Source: an uncultured Parabacteroides sp. (GTDB lineage Bacteria > Bacteroidota > Bacteroidia > Bacteroidales > Tannerellaceae). Taken from it: 64,000 nt of DNA. The notes beneath the pieces were generated by a model. It made no database searches. It saw only the letters and a list, made by a program, of their open reading frames with translations, and had not been told where the DNA came from. The stretch is from the NCBI GenBank assembly GCA_944325345.1, contig CALUZV010000004.1:62001-126000 (forward strand), given 5' to 3'. The translations under genes were made by a program, and so were the position numbers. Shown here piece after piece: positions 8,393-15,833 of this stretch. How positions within the stretch are numbered: the first letter of the stretch is position 1; the number at the start of each line of letters is the position of its first letter.

Positions 8393-9589
8393 ATGAAATG
8401 GACAACAGAACAAAAGCATTTTATGCACGAACATGCGGCGGACGACTTGACTCATCTGCTCCTCTCCGCCTCCCGTTATCCCAATTTGGATATTCCTTTC
8501 CTCGTCAATCAGCTTGCAGCTCGCCGGCAGATTCGGGAGAAGCTCCCGACATGGTTTGCCGAGGAGGATTTGGTTTTCCCTTCCAAGATTGCCGCCGAGC
8601 AATGTTCTTCCGAGCAGACGGCGATGTATAAACAACGCTTGGTTTCTCCGGACGACAGGCTTTGCGACCTTACCGGCGGCTTGGGAATCGATAGTTTTTA
8701 TTTTTCCCGCCAAGTCCGTATTGTATATTATATCGAACGGTTTACGGAATATTGTGAGGCGGCTCGGAACAATTTCCAGACTTTGGGGGCTGATAATATT
8801 GTGGTCATAAATGAGGATTCCGTCTCGTATCTCCCCCATCTGCCGGCTGTTTCTGTCTTTTACATCGACCCGGCGCGTCGTGGCGAGGGCAATAAGCGGG
8901 TTTACGCTTTGGCGGATTGCGAGCCAGACTTGCCTGCTCTCCTCCCGAAGTTGCTGGAGCTTGCCCCGCGCGTGCTTGCCAAGTTATCGCCGATGGCGGA
9001 TATCCAGCAGACGTTGGCTCTACTTCCGGGCACGGTGGCTATCCATATTTTATCGGTTCGAAATGAATGCAAGGAGGTTTTGATGGATATCCGGCGCGAA
9101 GGTGGCAAGGATACGGAGAACGGGGTGCAGGTTCATTGCGTGAATTTTACGTCTTCAGGCAAGGAGGAGATTTTTTCTTTTTCCCTGGAAGAGGAGCGAC
9201 AGGCGGTGCTCCATTTCGCCCCGTCCGTCTTGTCTTTCCTTTATGAGCCGAACGCTTCGGTGATGAAGGCCGGGGCTTTCAAGACTGTCGCCCTCCGTTT
9301 CGGCGTCGAGAAATTGCACGCGAGCAGCCATCTCTACACTTCTGCTGAACTGAAAATGGATTTTCCAGGCCGTATCTTCGCCGTGGATGCGGTCTATACC
9401 TTTAATAATAGGTTGTGCAAGGAAATTGGGAAGGAGATTCCGAAGGCCAACATCGCCGTGCGGAACTTCCCCCTCTCGGTGGACGAGCTGCGGAAAAAGA
9501 GCAAGATTAAGGAAGGCGGCGACGTCTTCCTCTTCGCTACCACGTTGTCCAGCGGAGAGAAAGTTTGGATACGCGGGCATAAAATATAG
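8393..9589 (+). CDS. SAM-dependent methyltransferase with THUMP-like domain (PG_1098 family)
   Basis: A 398-aa cytosolic protein of the Bacteroidales family typified by Porphyromonas gingivalis PG_1098. The N-terminal helical part is followed by a Rossmann methyltransferase core: motif I DLTGGLGIDSFYFSR (about residues 87-101) and FYIDPARRGEG at the motif IV position. The C-terminal part (about 250-398) is the THUMP-like/ferredoxin-like region. The family is presumed to modify RNA, but its substrate is not known to me. Start: the ATG immediately after the promoter element; a second in-frame ATG lies ten codons on. Confidence 0.85.
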   Translation: MKWTTEQKHFMHEHAADDLTHLLLSASRYPNLDIPFLVNQLAARRQIREKLPTWFAEEDLVFPSKIAAEQCSSEQTAMYKQRLVSPDDRLCDLTGGLGIDSFYFSRQVRIVYYIERFTEYCEAARNNFQTLGADNIVVINEDSVSYLPHLPAVSVFYIDPARRGEGNKRVYALADCEPDLPALLPKLLELAPRVLAKLSPMADIQQTLALLPGTVAIHILSVRNECKEVLMDIRREGGKDTENGVQVHCVNFTSSGKEEIFSFSLEEERQAVLHFAPSVLSFLYEPNASVMKAGAFKTVALRFGVEKLHASSHLYTSAELKMDFPGRIFAVDAVYTFNNRLCKEIGKEIPKANIAVRNFPLSVDELRKKSKIKEGGDVFLFATTLSSGEKVWIRGHKI

Positions 9590-9609
9590 GATTTGTCGGA
9601 GAGAAAACC

Positions 9610-9617
9610 TATATTTG
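9610..9617 (+). promoter_or_regulatory. TAnnTTTG promoter element plus strong ribosome-binding site for the DUF3592 gene
   Basis: TATATTTG sits just after the methyltransferase stop. An unusually strong Shine-Dalgarno-like AAAGGAGG (9643-9650) lies five bases before the ATG at 9656. This decides the start against an in-frame TTG at 9593. Confidence 0.6.
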
Positions 9618-9655
9618 CCGAAACGAAAATATCTATCTATACAAAGGAGGTCATC

Positions 9656-10363
9656 ATGTTTCATTCACGAAAAGTTTTGTCTGAAGGCGAAAGGCGGGAG
9701 CGTTCCTTTTCCCGCATCTTCATCGGCCTGTTCTCGTTCATCGGGATTGTATTTATCCTTATCGGTATCGGCGTAGCCGTCTCGCGGGCGCAGTTTTTGA
9801 AGAACGCGTCGCCGGTAGAGGCTAAAATCATTGCAATGCACCGCACGGGCACGGATGCATTGGGAATGCCGGTCGTGGAATACACGGTCGATGGAAAGAA
9901 ATATACCGACACGCTCAGCCTTTCCTCTTCCGACATGCACCCGAGCGGTCTCATCACCATTTATTACCAAAACGACAATCCGGAAAACATCCGCGCCATC
10001 GAGACCGAGGGTTTCCTCATCGGCATCTTCCTCTTCATCGGTCTCGTCTTCGCTTCCATCAGCTGGATCATCGCCTCCGTGCGCCGGAAACACCGCCGGA
10101 ATATCCGCCAGCTGCTCGCCAACGGACTGAAAGTCGATGCCGAAATCACCGACATCCAAGAAAACCTGAACAAACGCATGGGAAAACACCACCCCATCAT
10201 CGTCCACTGCCGCTACCTCTCCCCCGACGGCCGGCTCTACCTTTTCCACAGCCATTCGGTCTGGTGCCGCAGCCACGAAATCGACATGACAAAGAAGATT
10301 CCGGTTTACGTGAACCGGCAAAACCCTGCCCGCTATTTCGTGGACGTGGACGCCGTCCTCTAA
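9656..10363 (+). CDS. DUF3592 membrane protein
   Basis: About 235 aa with two membrane helices: residues about 20-42 (IFIGLFSFIGIVFILIGIG...) and about 120-145 (FLIGIFLFIGLVFASIS...). Between and after them lie two similar soluble beta-rich segments: one with VEAKIIAMHRTGTDALGMPVVEYTVDGKKY, the other with VDAEITDIQENLN and CRYLSPDGRLYLF. This duplicated pattern is typical of DUF3592. The function of the family is unknown. The gene is convergent with the AspT-type transporter gene, with one base between their stops. Confidence 0.8.
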   Translation: MFHSRKVLSEGERRERSFSRIFIGLFSFIGIVFILIGIGVAVSRAQFLKNASPVEAKIIAMHRTGTDALGMPVVEYTVDGKKYTDTLSLSSSDMHPSGLITIYYQNDNPENIRAIETEGFLIGIFLFIGLVFASISWIIASVRRKHRRNIRQLLANGLKVDAEITDIQENLNKRMGKHHPIIVHCRYLSPDGRLYLFHSHSVWCRSHEIDMTKKIPVYVNRQNPARYFVDVDAVL

Positions 10364-10364
10364 C

Positions 10365-12050
10365 TCACGACGCGCCGAAGAGAACGAGCACAATCTGCGC
10401 CAAAAGTACCCGGATAAACATGGAAAGCGGATAGACCGTCGCATAAGCTACCGACGGCTCGTCGCCTTCGACGGTCGTGTTCGCATAATTCAACGCCATG
10501 GGATTGGCCATGCTCCCGCAAAGCATCCCAACGTTCTGCGCATAGTCTATCTTCACGATTTGGGCGGCGATAAAGCCGACGATAAGCACGGGGACGATGG
10601 TCAGCGCGAAGCCAACTCCCACCCAAAGCAGTCCTTCGGCCCTGAAAACGGTCTCAAAGAAGTGTGCACCGGCGTCGATGCCCAATCCGGCCAGATAAAT
10701 GACTATCCCAAACTGTCGCATCATCAAGTTAGCGCTCTGAGTGGCGTAGGTAGTCAAGTGGAAGCGTGGCCCGAACGCGCCCATCAATATCCCGACGATA
10801 ATAGGCCCTCCCGCGATGCCCAACTTCACCGGCGTCGTCATCCCGGGCAACCCGATGGGGATGGAACCCAATATCATGCCCAGGGTAAGCCCTACGAAGA
10901 CGGCCAAAAGGTTCGGATTCTCTAAGCGTTTCACTTCGTCGCCGAGGATCTTGCCTACGTTGTTTACGGAGTTGGCTTCGCCGACGATGGTGAGCTTGTC
11001 GCCGATCTGCAGGCGGAGGTTCGGCGAGGCCAAAAGGTCTATCCCGGCACGATTGACGCGGGTGATGTTGATGCCATAGAGGTTGCGGAGGCGCAGGGAG
11101 CCGAGCTTCACGCCGTTAATCCGATTGCGCGTTACGAGGATGCGTCGCGAGATGAGCTGACTGTCTATCGCGTTCCAGTCGATGTCTTCCTTGTTCCAAT
11201 CGACGTTTTCCTGCTCGCCGAAGAGGACTTTGATGTTCTCAACATCGGCTCGGACGGAGATGATGAGCAGGTGGTCGTGTTCTTCCAACAAGGTTTCGGA
11301 TGTCGGGATGCTTACCTTGCCGTTCCTCCAGACGCGCGAGATGACGAAATGCCGGTCCGTCAGCTGCATAATCTCCTTGATGCTTTTGTGATAGATGGCG
11401 GGATTGCAGACCCCGAATTCCGCCACGTAGGTTTCCATATCTTTCGCTGTCTGGGGCGTCGCGCTTTCTGATTTTTTACTTTGGAAAAGGGCGCGGAGGA
11501 CAATGATGGCCAAAATCACACCTACGACACCCAAGGGATAGGTTACGGCGCACGCGAGCGCCATATCCGTTACGCCCTGCGCGTTCCCCGGCTCTATTTG
11601 TTGCAATGCTTGTTGTGCGGCTCCCAATGCCGGGGTGTTGGTTACAGCTCCGGCGAGTAAGCCCATCATATCCGAAAGTTTGATGCCGGTCGCATAATGC
11701 AGAACTATCGCCAAAATGAGTCCGAGGGCGATGATGCCCATCGAAAGTGAGTTCAAAACGATGCCGCCATGCTTCAGCGACGAGAAAAAGCCCGGCCCGA
11801 CCTGCAAGCCGAGGGTATAAACGAAAATAACCAGTCCGAAGTTTTGGGCGAAGGCCAACATGTCTTTGTTCACCTCTATCCCCAAATGTCCCGCCAATAT
11901 CCCGGCGAAGAATACGAACGTAATGCCTAAAGATACTCCAAAAAACTTTATACGTCCCAGATACAACCCTACGGCCGATACTATCGAGAGTATGACAACG
12001 GCCTGTATCATCGTGGGTTGCAAGAACGTCTCATCAAACCATGCTATCAT
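10365..12050 (-). CDS. AspT/YidE/YbjL-family transporter with two RCK-C domains
   Basis: About 561-aa inner-membrane protein. Two repeats of a multi-helix membrane domain (residues about 1-180 and 390-560) flank two cytosolic TrkA-C (RCK_C) domains (about 205-375, including YHKSIKEIMQLTDRHFVISRVWRNG and NRINGVKLGSLRLRNLYGINITRV). The motif GAVTNTPALGAAQQ is typical of the family, whose best-known member is an aspartate/alanine exchanger; the substrate here is unknown. The start is MIAWFDETF, because the upstream in-frame ATG falls inside the promoter element. Confidence 0.85.
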   Translation of the reverse strand: MIAWFDETFLQPTMIQAVVILSIVSAVGLYLGRIKFFGVSLGITFVFFAGILAGHLGIEVNKDMLAFAQNFGLVIFVYTLGLQVGPGFFSSLKHGGIVLNSLSMGIIALGLILAIVLHYATGIKLSDMMGLLAGAVTNTPALGAAQQALQQIEPGNAQGVTDMALACAVTYPLGVVGVILAIIVLRALFQSKKSESATPQTAKDMETYVAEFGVCNPAIYHKSIKEIMQLTDRHFVISRVWRNGKVSIPTSETLLEEHDHLLIISVRADVENIKVLFGEQENVDWNKEDIDWNAIDSQLISRRILVTRNRINGVKLGSLRLRNLYGINITRVNRAGIDLLASPNLRLQIGDKLTIVGEANSVNNVGKILGDEVKRLENPNLLAVFVGLTLGMILGSIPIGLPGMTTPVKLGIAGGPIIVGILMGAFGPRFHLTTYATQSANLMMRQFGIVIYLAGLGIDAGAHFFETVFRAEGLLWVGVGFALTIVPVLIVGFIAAQIVKIDYAQNVGMLCGSMANPMALNYANTTVEGDEPSVAYATVYPLSMFIRVLLAQIVLVLFGAS

Positions 12051-12071
12051 ACTTTTTTCTTTTTGCGGGCG

Positions 12072-12079
12072 CAAAGATA
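12072..12079 (-). promoter_or_regulatory. TATCTTTG promoter element of the AspT-type gene
   Basis: Minus-strand TATCTTTGCGCCCGCAAA. The 18-base stretch is identical to that upstream of the next gene (C11 peptidase). It places transcription start about 17 bases before the ATG at 12050. Confidence 0.7.
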
Positions 12080-12122
12080 AGCATTAAATCGATACGCGGA
12101 ATGCCCTGCCGCCGCCTGGAGC

Positions 12123-13274
12123 TCATTCCCCGGCGTTATAGACGGCTTTCCACCACGCCAGATTATGATACCAGGCGTTCATGGCGGGGATTGTTTCCTG
12201 CGGAGCGTAGACTGAGAGACCGCAGAAGGTATTGATATCTTGCTGATTCGGATCTGCTTGAACAAAATAGTTTTGCGGAGTGCAGGCTTTGTAAAAAACA
12301 GAACGGTCGAGGGCATCGCGGAACTGAGTGTAGTCATTTGGCTCTGCAAGATGCTGTATATAGTCGTCCATATCGTAAAGGCAATGCGTCTTTTGGAAGA
12401 AATATTCGAGGGGCTGCACTTCCGCAAGTGGAACAGCCCATAATTCCTCGTCAGAAAGCGTGCTGAAAATCGGGCGGCAAGCATCAGCCAATCCGGAAAG
12501 CTCATCGTTTTTCACAACGGCTATAGAAGCGGAGCGCATCAGCCCCGACATATTATTATAATAGGTATAGAAGGCTTCAGCAATGCCACGCACGTCTGCG
12601 GTGGAGGAAAACATTGGTCGAATCATCAAATCATAAGGGAAACCCGCTCCCATAACTTCTGTAGCAGAAGCTATCAAATAATCGGCACAGTTTCTAAGCT
12701 CATAAGCTACTTCCACACTTCCCATATAGCAAGCATCAAATGCGAGAAAATCAAAATGGAAATCGTTAAGCACTTGTGCTAATTCCATAATCTCTATATA
12801 ATCATTTCCATCCGGTCCGAAAGAACGCATATAGGAACTGGGATTCGCGGGAAGCCAACCTGTACCGTGGCTCCACAAAACTAAACCCATACTTTCGGCT
12901 GGATAGGCTTCAGAAACATCTCGGATAACATCGCGTATGGTTTGAGGAGATACAGAATTGCCCTCCGGATATTCTTTGACGAGAACCCGTTTTCCCCCAT
13001 TCTTTCCCGGTTCTATTTTATAAAGACGTGGAGCTTCATTGATAGAATCGGAATAAACCAACAGATTTCCTCCATTTAAATTCTCTATACTACAGCCTCT
13101 TTCTATAGCTTTAAGATTACCGCCTATGTAATGAGCCAAGCTATTGTCTCCAGCCATATAGACCAAAACCGTCCGCGCGGGCGCAGCGGGTTCCGGCACA
13201 TCGTCGGAACAGGAAATCACGCCCAGGAGACAGAGGGCGACGAGTAGAAGCTTATAAATCGGTGTCATAATCAT
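12123..13274 (-). CDS. Clostripain-family (C11) cysteine peptidase lipoprotein
   Basis: Exported lipoprotein with the signal KLLLVALCLLGVISC, the cysteine being the lipidation site. Starting from ATG 13268 the lipid cysteine is C20, the catalytic histidine is H134 in LWSHGTGW and the catalytic cysteine is C180 in FDACYMGSVEVAYEL, the C11 dyad arrangement. The N-terminal TVLVYMAGDNSLAHYI is a family hallmark. Family members cleave after basic residues; specificity is not readable here. Two close ATGs (13274 and 13268) are possible starts. The longer reading frame upstream is ruled out by the promoter at 13292. Confidence 0.9.
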   Translation of the reverse strand: MIMTPIYKLLLVALCLLGVISCSDDVPEPAAPARTVLVYMAGDNSLAHYIGGNLKAIERGCSIENLNGGNLLVYSDSINEAPRLYKIEPGKNGGKRVLVKEYPEGNSVSPQTIRDVIRDVSEAYPAESMGLVLWSHGTGWLPANPSSYMRSFGPDGNDYIEIMELAQVLNDFHFDFLAFDACYMGSVEVAYELRNCADYLIASATEVMGAGFPYDLMIRPMFSSTADVRGIAEAFYTYYNNMSGLMRSASIAVVKNDELSGLADACRPIFSTLSDEELWAVPLAEVQPLEYFFQKTHCLYDMDDYIQHLAEPNDYTQFRDALDRSVFYKACTPQNYFVQADPNQQDINTFCGLSVYAPQETIPAMNAWYHNLAWWKAVYNAGE

Positions 13275-13291
13275 TCGTTTATTTGCGGGCG

Positions 13292-13299
13292 CAAAGATA
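13292..13299 (-). promoter_or_regulatory. TATCTTTG promoter element of the C11 peptidase gene
   Basis: Minus-strand TATCTTTGCGCCCGCAAA, the same 18 bases as at the AspT-type gene, 17-23 bases upstream of the two candidate ATGs. Confidence 0.7.
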
Positions 13300-13416
13300 C
13301 GAACATCGCCGAGAGCGGACAAAGGCTTCGGGGAAAAGTTTCGGGCTGCAGGGGCGGTCTTCGCCACTTTTGTAAGTATTCTTTACGGATTTTACAGAGA
13401 ATTCAAAAGTCTTAAA

Positions 13417-13557
13417 AAGTGGATTTCTAATAATGGGAGGAGTACTTTGACAAGTAAAAAGTGGATTTTTAATAATGGGAGGAGTAGTTCGACAAGTGAA
13501 AAGTGGATTTTTAATAATGGGAGGAGTAGTTTGACAAGTGAAAAATGGATTTCTAAT
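13417..13557. repeat. Tandem array, exact 42-bp unit, 3.4 copies
   Basis: Units start at 13417, 13459 and 13501, each AAGTGGATTT(C/T)TAATAATGGG then AGGAGTA, (C/T)GACAAGT; a partial fourth starts at 13543. Downstream, two inverted half-units (GAATCCACTTTTT at 13563 and GAAATCCACTTTT near 13605) can pair with AAAAGTGGATTTC, and the partial copy plus the first inverted half forms a hairpin. Located in the 506-base divergent gap between the C11 and MBL genes, which otherwise holds no plausible gene. Confidence 0.95.
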
Positions 13558-13734
13558 CTTTAGAATCCACTTTTTCAATTTTGGAAACATACTTAAAATA
13601 TTGGAAATCCACTTTTGATATTTTGCAAGTATTAACAAGAAGGCGGATGAGCATTTCCGGCGGACGGGAAGGGCAAAAACGACCGCTCCGCATCTTTCCC
13701 GCTCCATGCCTATGCCAAATTCCCATTTTTTGCT

Positions 13735-13742
13735 TATACTTG
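13735..13742 (+). promoter_or_regulatory. Weak TAnnTTTG-like element (TATACTTG) of the MBL gene
   Basis: TATACTTG about 38 bases before the ATG at 13781 differs from the consensus in one T. No clear -33 box. Confidence 0.4.
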
Positions 13743-13780
13743 CAGTCGCAAAAAGTATTAACCGATAAAATTCAGACCAG

Positions 13781-14632
13781 ATGAAACGAAGAGATTGGAT
13801 TCGGACGATGGCAGGCATGGGCCTCCTGCTCGCAGCCGGGCAGACGAGCCAACGGGCGTGGGCTTCGGCTCAGGCGGAAAACGGGAAAGTCAAGACGATG
13901 ACGCTTGGCGAAATGAAAATGACGTGGATTCAAGACAACGCAGCGGATAGGAAGATGCAGAATTCCCTCTTCCAAGGTGCGGACAAGGCTATCATCGAGC
14001 AGCTATCGCCCGACGGGGGCGCGGCGGCGACGGTCAGCTGTTTCCTCCTCGAAACCGGCGGGAAGCGGGTGCTTTTCGACACGGCGAACGGGCGCGCCGA
14101 TAGTCTCCTGTTGCCCGGACTGGCGTCGATAGGCGTCAAACCGGAAGACATTGACTATATCTACATCACGCATTTCCACGGCGACCATATCGGGGGCATG
14201 ATGCGCGACGGGAAACCGGTCTTCACGCAGGCGGAAGTCTATGTCGCGAAGGCGGAATACGACGGATGGATGGCGATGCCCGCCGAGCGCAAGGGGCAAG
14301 TCGTCAGCACGATGGAGGCGTACAGTTCGCGGCTCCACCAGTTCAGTTTCGGCGACGAGCTGCCGGGTGGCGTCGTGGCGATGGAGGCCATCGGACATAC
14401 GCCGGGGCATACGGTCTATCGCGCAGGGCAATTCTTGGTTATCGGCGACCTTATCCACGGGGCGGCAATCCAGTTGAAGCATCCGGAAGTCTGCGCGTCG
14501 TTCGACATGGACCAGCCGAAAGCTGTCGCGGCGAGGAAGAAATATCTGAAATATGCCCAAGACGAAGGATTGACGATGGCGGGGATGCATTTGCCGGCGC
14601 CGGCGTTTTTGAAATTGACAATGGAGAATTGA
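13781..14632 (+). CDS. Exported metallo-beta-lactamase-fold hydrolase
   Basis: 283 aa. The N-terminus KRRDWIRTMAGMGLLLAAG has a twin-arginine pair before a hydrophobic stretch, so Tat-type export is possible. The MBL-fold metal motif HFHGDHIGG lies near residue 128, followed by further ligand regions AIGHTPGHT (about 206) and VIGDLIHGA (about 223), the usual order for zinc hydrolases of the lactonase/glyoxalase II type. Substrate unknown. The coding end runs into a 7-base periodic repeat that also forms the start region of the next gene. Confidence 0.85.
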   Translation: MKRRDWIRTMAGMGLLLAAGQTSQRAWASAQAENGKVKTMTLGEMKMTWIQDNAADRKMQNSLFQGADKAIIEQLSPDGGAAATVSCFLLETGGKRVLFDTANGRADSLLLPGLASIGVKPEDIDYIYITHFHGDHIGGMMRDGKPVFTQAEVYVAKAEYDGWMAMPAERKGQVVSTMEAYSSRLHQFSFGDELPGGVVAMEAIGHTPGHTVYRAGQFLVIGDLIHGAAIQLKHPEVCASFDMDQPKAVAARKKYLKYAQDEGLTMAGMHLPAPAFLKLTMEN

Positions 14633-14648
14633 CAATTGACAATGAAGA
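14614..14648 (+). repeat. Heptamer repeat ATTGACA/ATGGAGA spanning a stop and a start
   Basis: Five consecutive 7-base units (ATTGACA, ATGGAGA, ATTGACA, ATTGACA, ATGAAGA). The MBL stop codon and the next gene's ATG both fall inside. Heptamer iterations of this type are common at gene junctions in many bacteria; copy changes would alter the spacing between the two genes. Confidence 0.6.
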
Positions 14649-15832
14649 ATCTTGGGGTTATTTTCCTGCTACTTTTTAGCCTCATCAAGGGGGCGGAGGC
14701 GCGGGCGCTGAGTCCGGAGGCGGAGATTAGTCTGCTGACGAGCGCGCCCTACGAGGCGGAGGTGTTCACTGTCTATGGGCATGCGGCCTTGCGCGTCTCC
14801 GACCCGAGGCAAAAAATCGACGTAGTGTTCAACTACGGGATGTTTAGCTTCGACAAACCTTTCTTTATCTATCGCTTCGTGAAGGGAGAGACCGACTACA
14901 TGCTCGGAGTGATGCCCTACGCGCATTATGCCGTCGAGTACCAGATGCGGGGCAGTACCGTAACCGAGCAAGTGCTCGACTTGACGCCGGCGGAGCGCGA
15001 GACCATCTGGAAAGCCCTCGTCGAGAACGCGCGGCCCGAGAACCGCGAGTACCGCTACAATTTCTTCTTCGACAACTGCTCCACCCGCCCGGCGGAAATC
15101 ATCGAGCAAAACGTCGAGGGCGGCGTGGACTACTCGGCGTGGCAGCCCGAAAGCCTGACGTTTCGCGACATGATTAATTATTGTACGCGCAACAAGCCGT
15201 GGCAGACTTTCGGTTGCGACTTAGTGCTCGGGACACCGACGGACCGCACCGCGACGCCGCACGAAATGCTTTTCCTGCCCGGCTACCTCTCTGAAGCCTT
15301 CTCGAAAGCCACCATCGGCGAAGGGGAACACGCGAGGAAACTCGTGAAAGAGACCCGGCAATACGAGGCTGTGTCAGACGAGGCGGAGGAGACGGTCGTA
15401 ACGCCGGCGGTGGTAGCTTGGGCGCTATTCGTCCTCGTCGCCGGAATCACGGGGTGGGAAATCAAAAAGAAGAAATACGCTTGGGGGATAGACGTGGTGC
15501 TTTTCACGGTGGCGGGATTGGCCGGGTGTTTGTTGTTCTTCCTGAGCTTTATATCGGAACACCCGAGCATCTTCCCGAACTGGAATTTGATGTGGCTGCA
15601 ACCGCTCCATCTGCTTTCTCCCCTATTTTTTTGCATAAGAAAGGGCGCAAAGGCGTTTTATTATTATCATTTTATTAACTTTGCGGCGCTTTTAGCAGCT
15701 TTGGTGGGCTGGATAACCGTTCCGCAACACCTCAATGCAGCTTTTATTCCGTTGATAATAAGTCTGCTCGTCCGCAGCTGGCAAGCCCGCGGATTTGGGA
15801 AGCAACTGAAAGCATCAGCAAAGACACGATAA
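14642..15832 (+). CDS. DUF4105 (Lnb N-terminal-like) membrane protein
   Basis: About 396 aa. Signal-type N-terminus MKNLGVIFLLLFSLIKGAEA, then a periplasmic domain typical of DUF4105 (YGHAALRVSDP near residue 47, NYGMFSFDKPFF, YRYNFFFDNCSTRP with a conserved-looking cysteine). The C-terminal third has about four to five membrane helices. The start is the ATG at 14642 rather than the TTG two codons upstream. It ends one base before the next gene, so the two are probably co-transcribed. Function unknown; the periplasmic part resembles a papain-like/NlpC-type fold by family knowledge only. Confidence 0.8.
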   Translation: MKNLGVIFLLLFSLIKGAEARALSPEAEISLLTSAPYEAEVFTVYGHAALRVSDPRQKIDVVFNYGMFSFDKPFFIYRFVKGETDYMLGVMPYAHYAVEYQMRGSTVTEQVLDLTPAERETIWKALVENARPENREYRYNFFFDNCSTRPAEIIEQNVEGGVDYSAWQPESLTFRDMINYCTRNKPWQTFGCDLVLGTPTDRTATPHEMLFLPGYLSEAFSKATIGEGEHARKLVKETRQYEAVSDEAEETVVTPAVVAWALFVLVAGITGWEIKKKKYAWGIDVVLFTVAGLAGCLLFFLSFISEHPSIFPNWNLMWLQPLHLLSPLFFCIRKGAKAFYYYHFINFAALLAALVGWITVPQHLNAAFIPLIISLLVRSWQARGFGKQLKASAKTR

Positions 15833-15833
15833 C

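Noticed and set aside
13279..13818. 179-aa minus-strand frame with repeated TCQTTPPIIKNP
   Set aside because: It reads the 42-bp array and both divergent promoter regions; not a gene.
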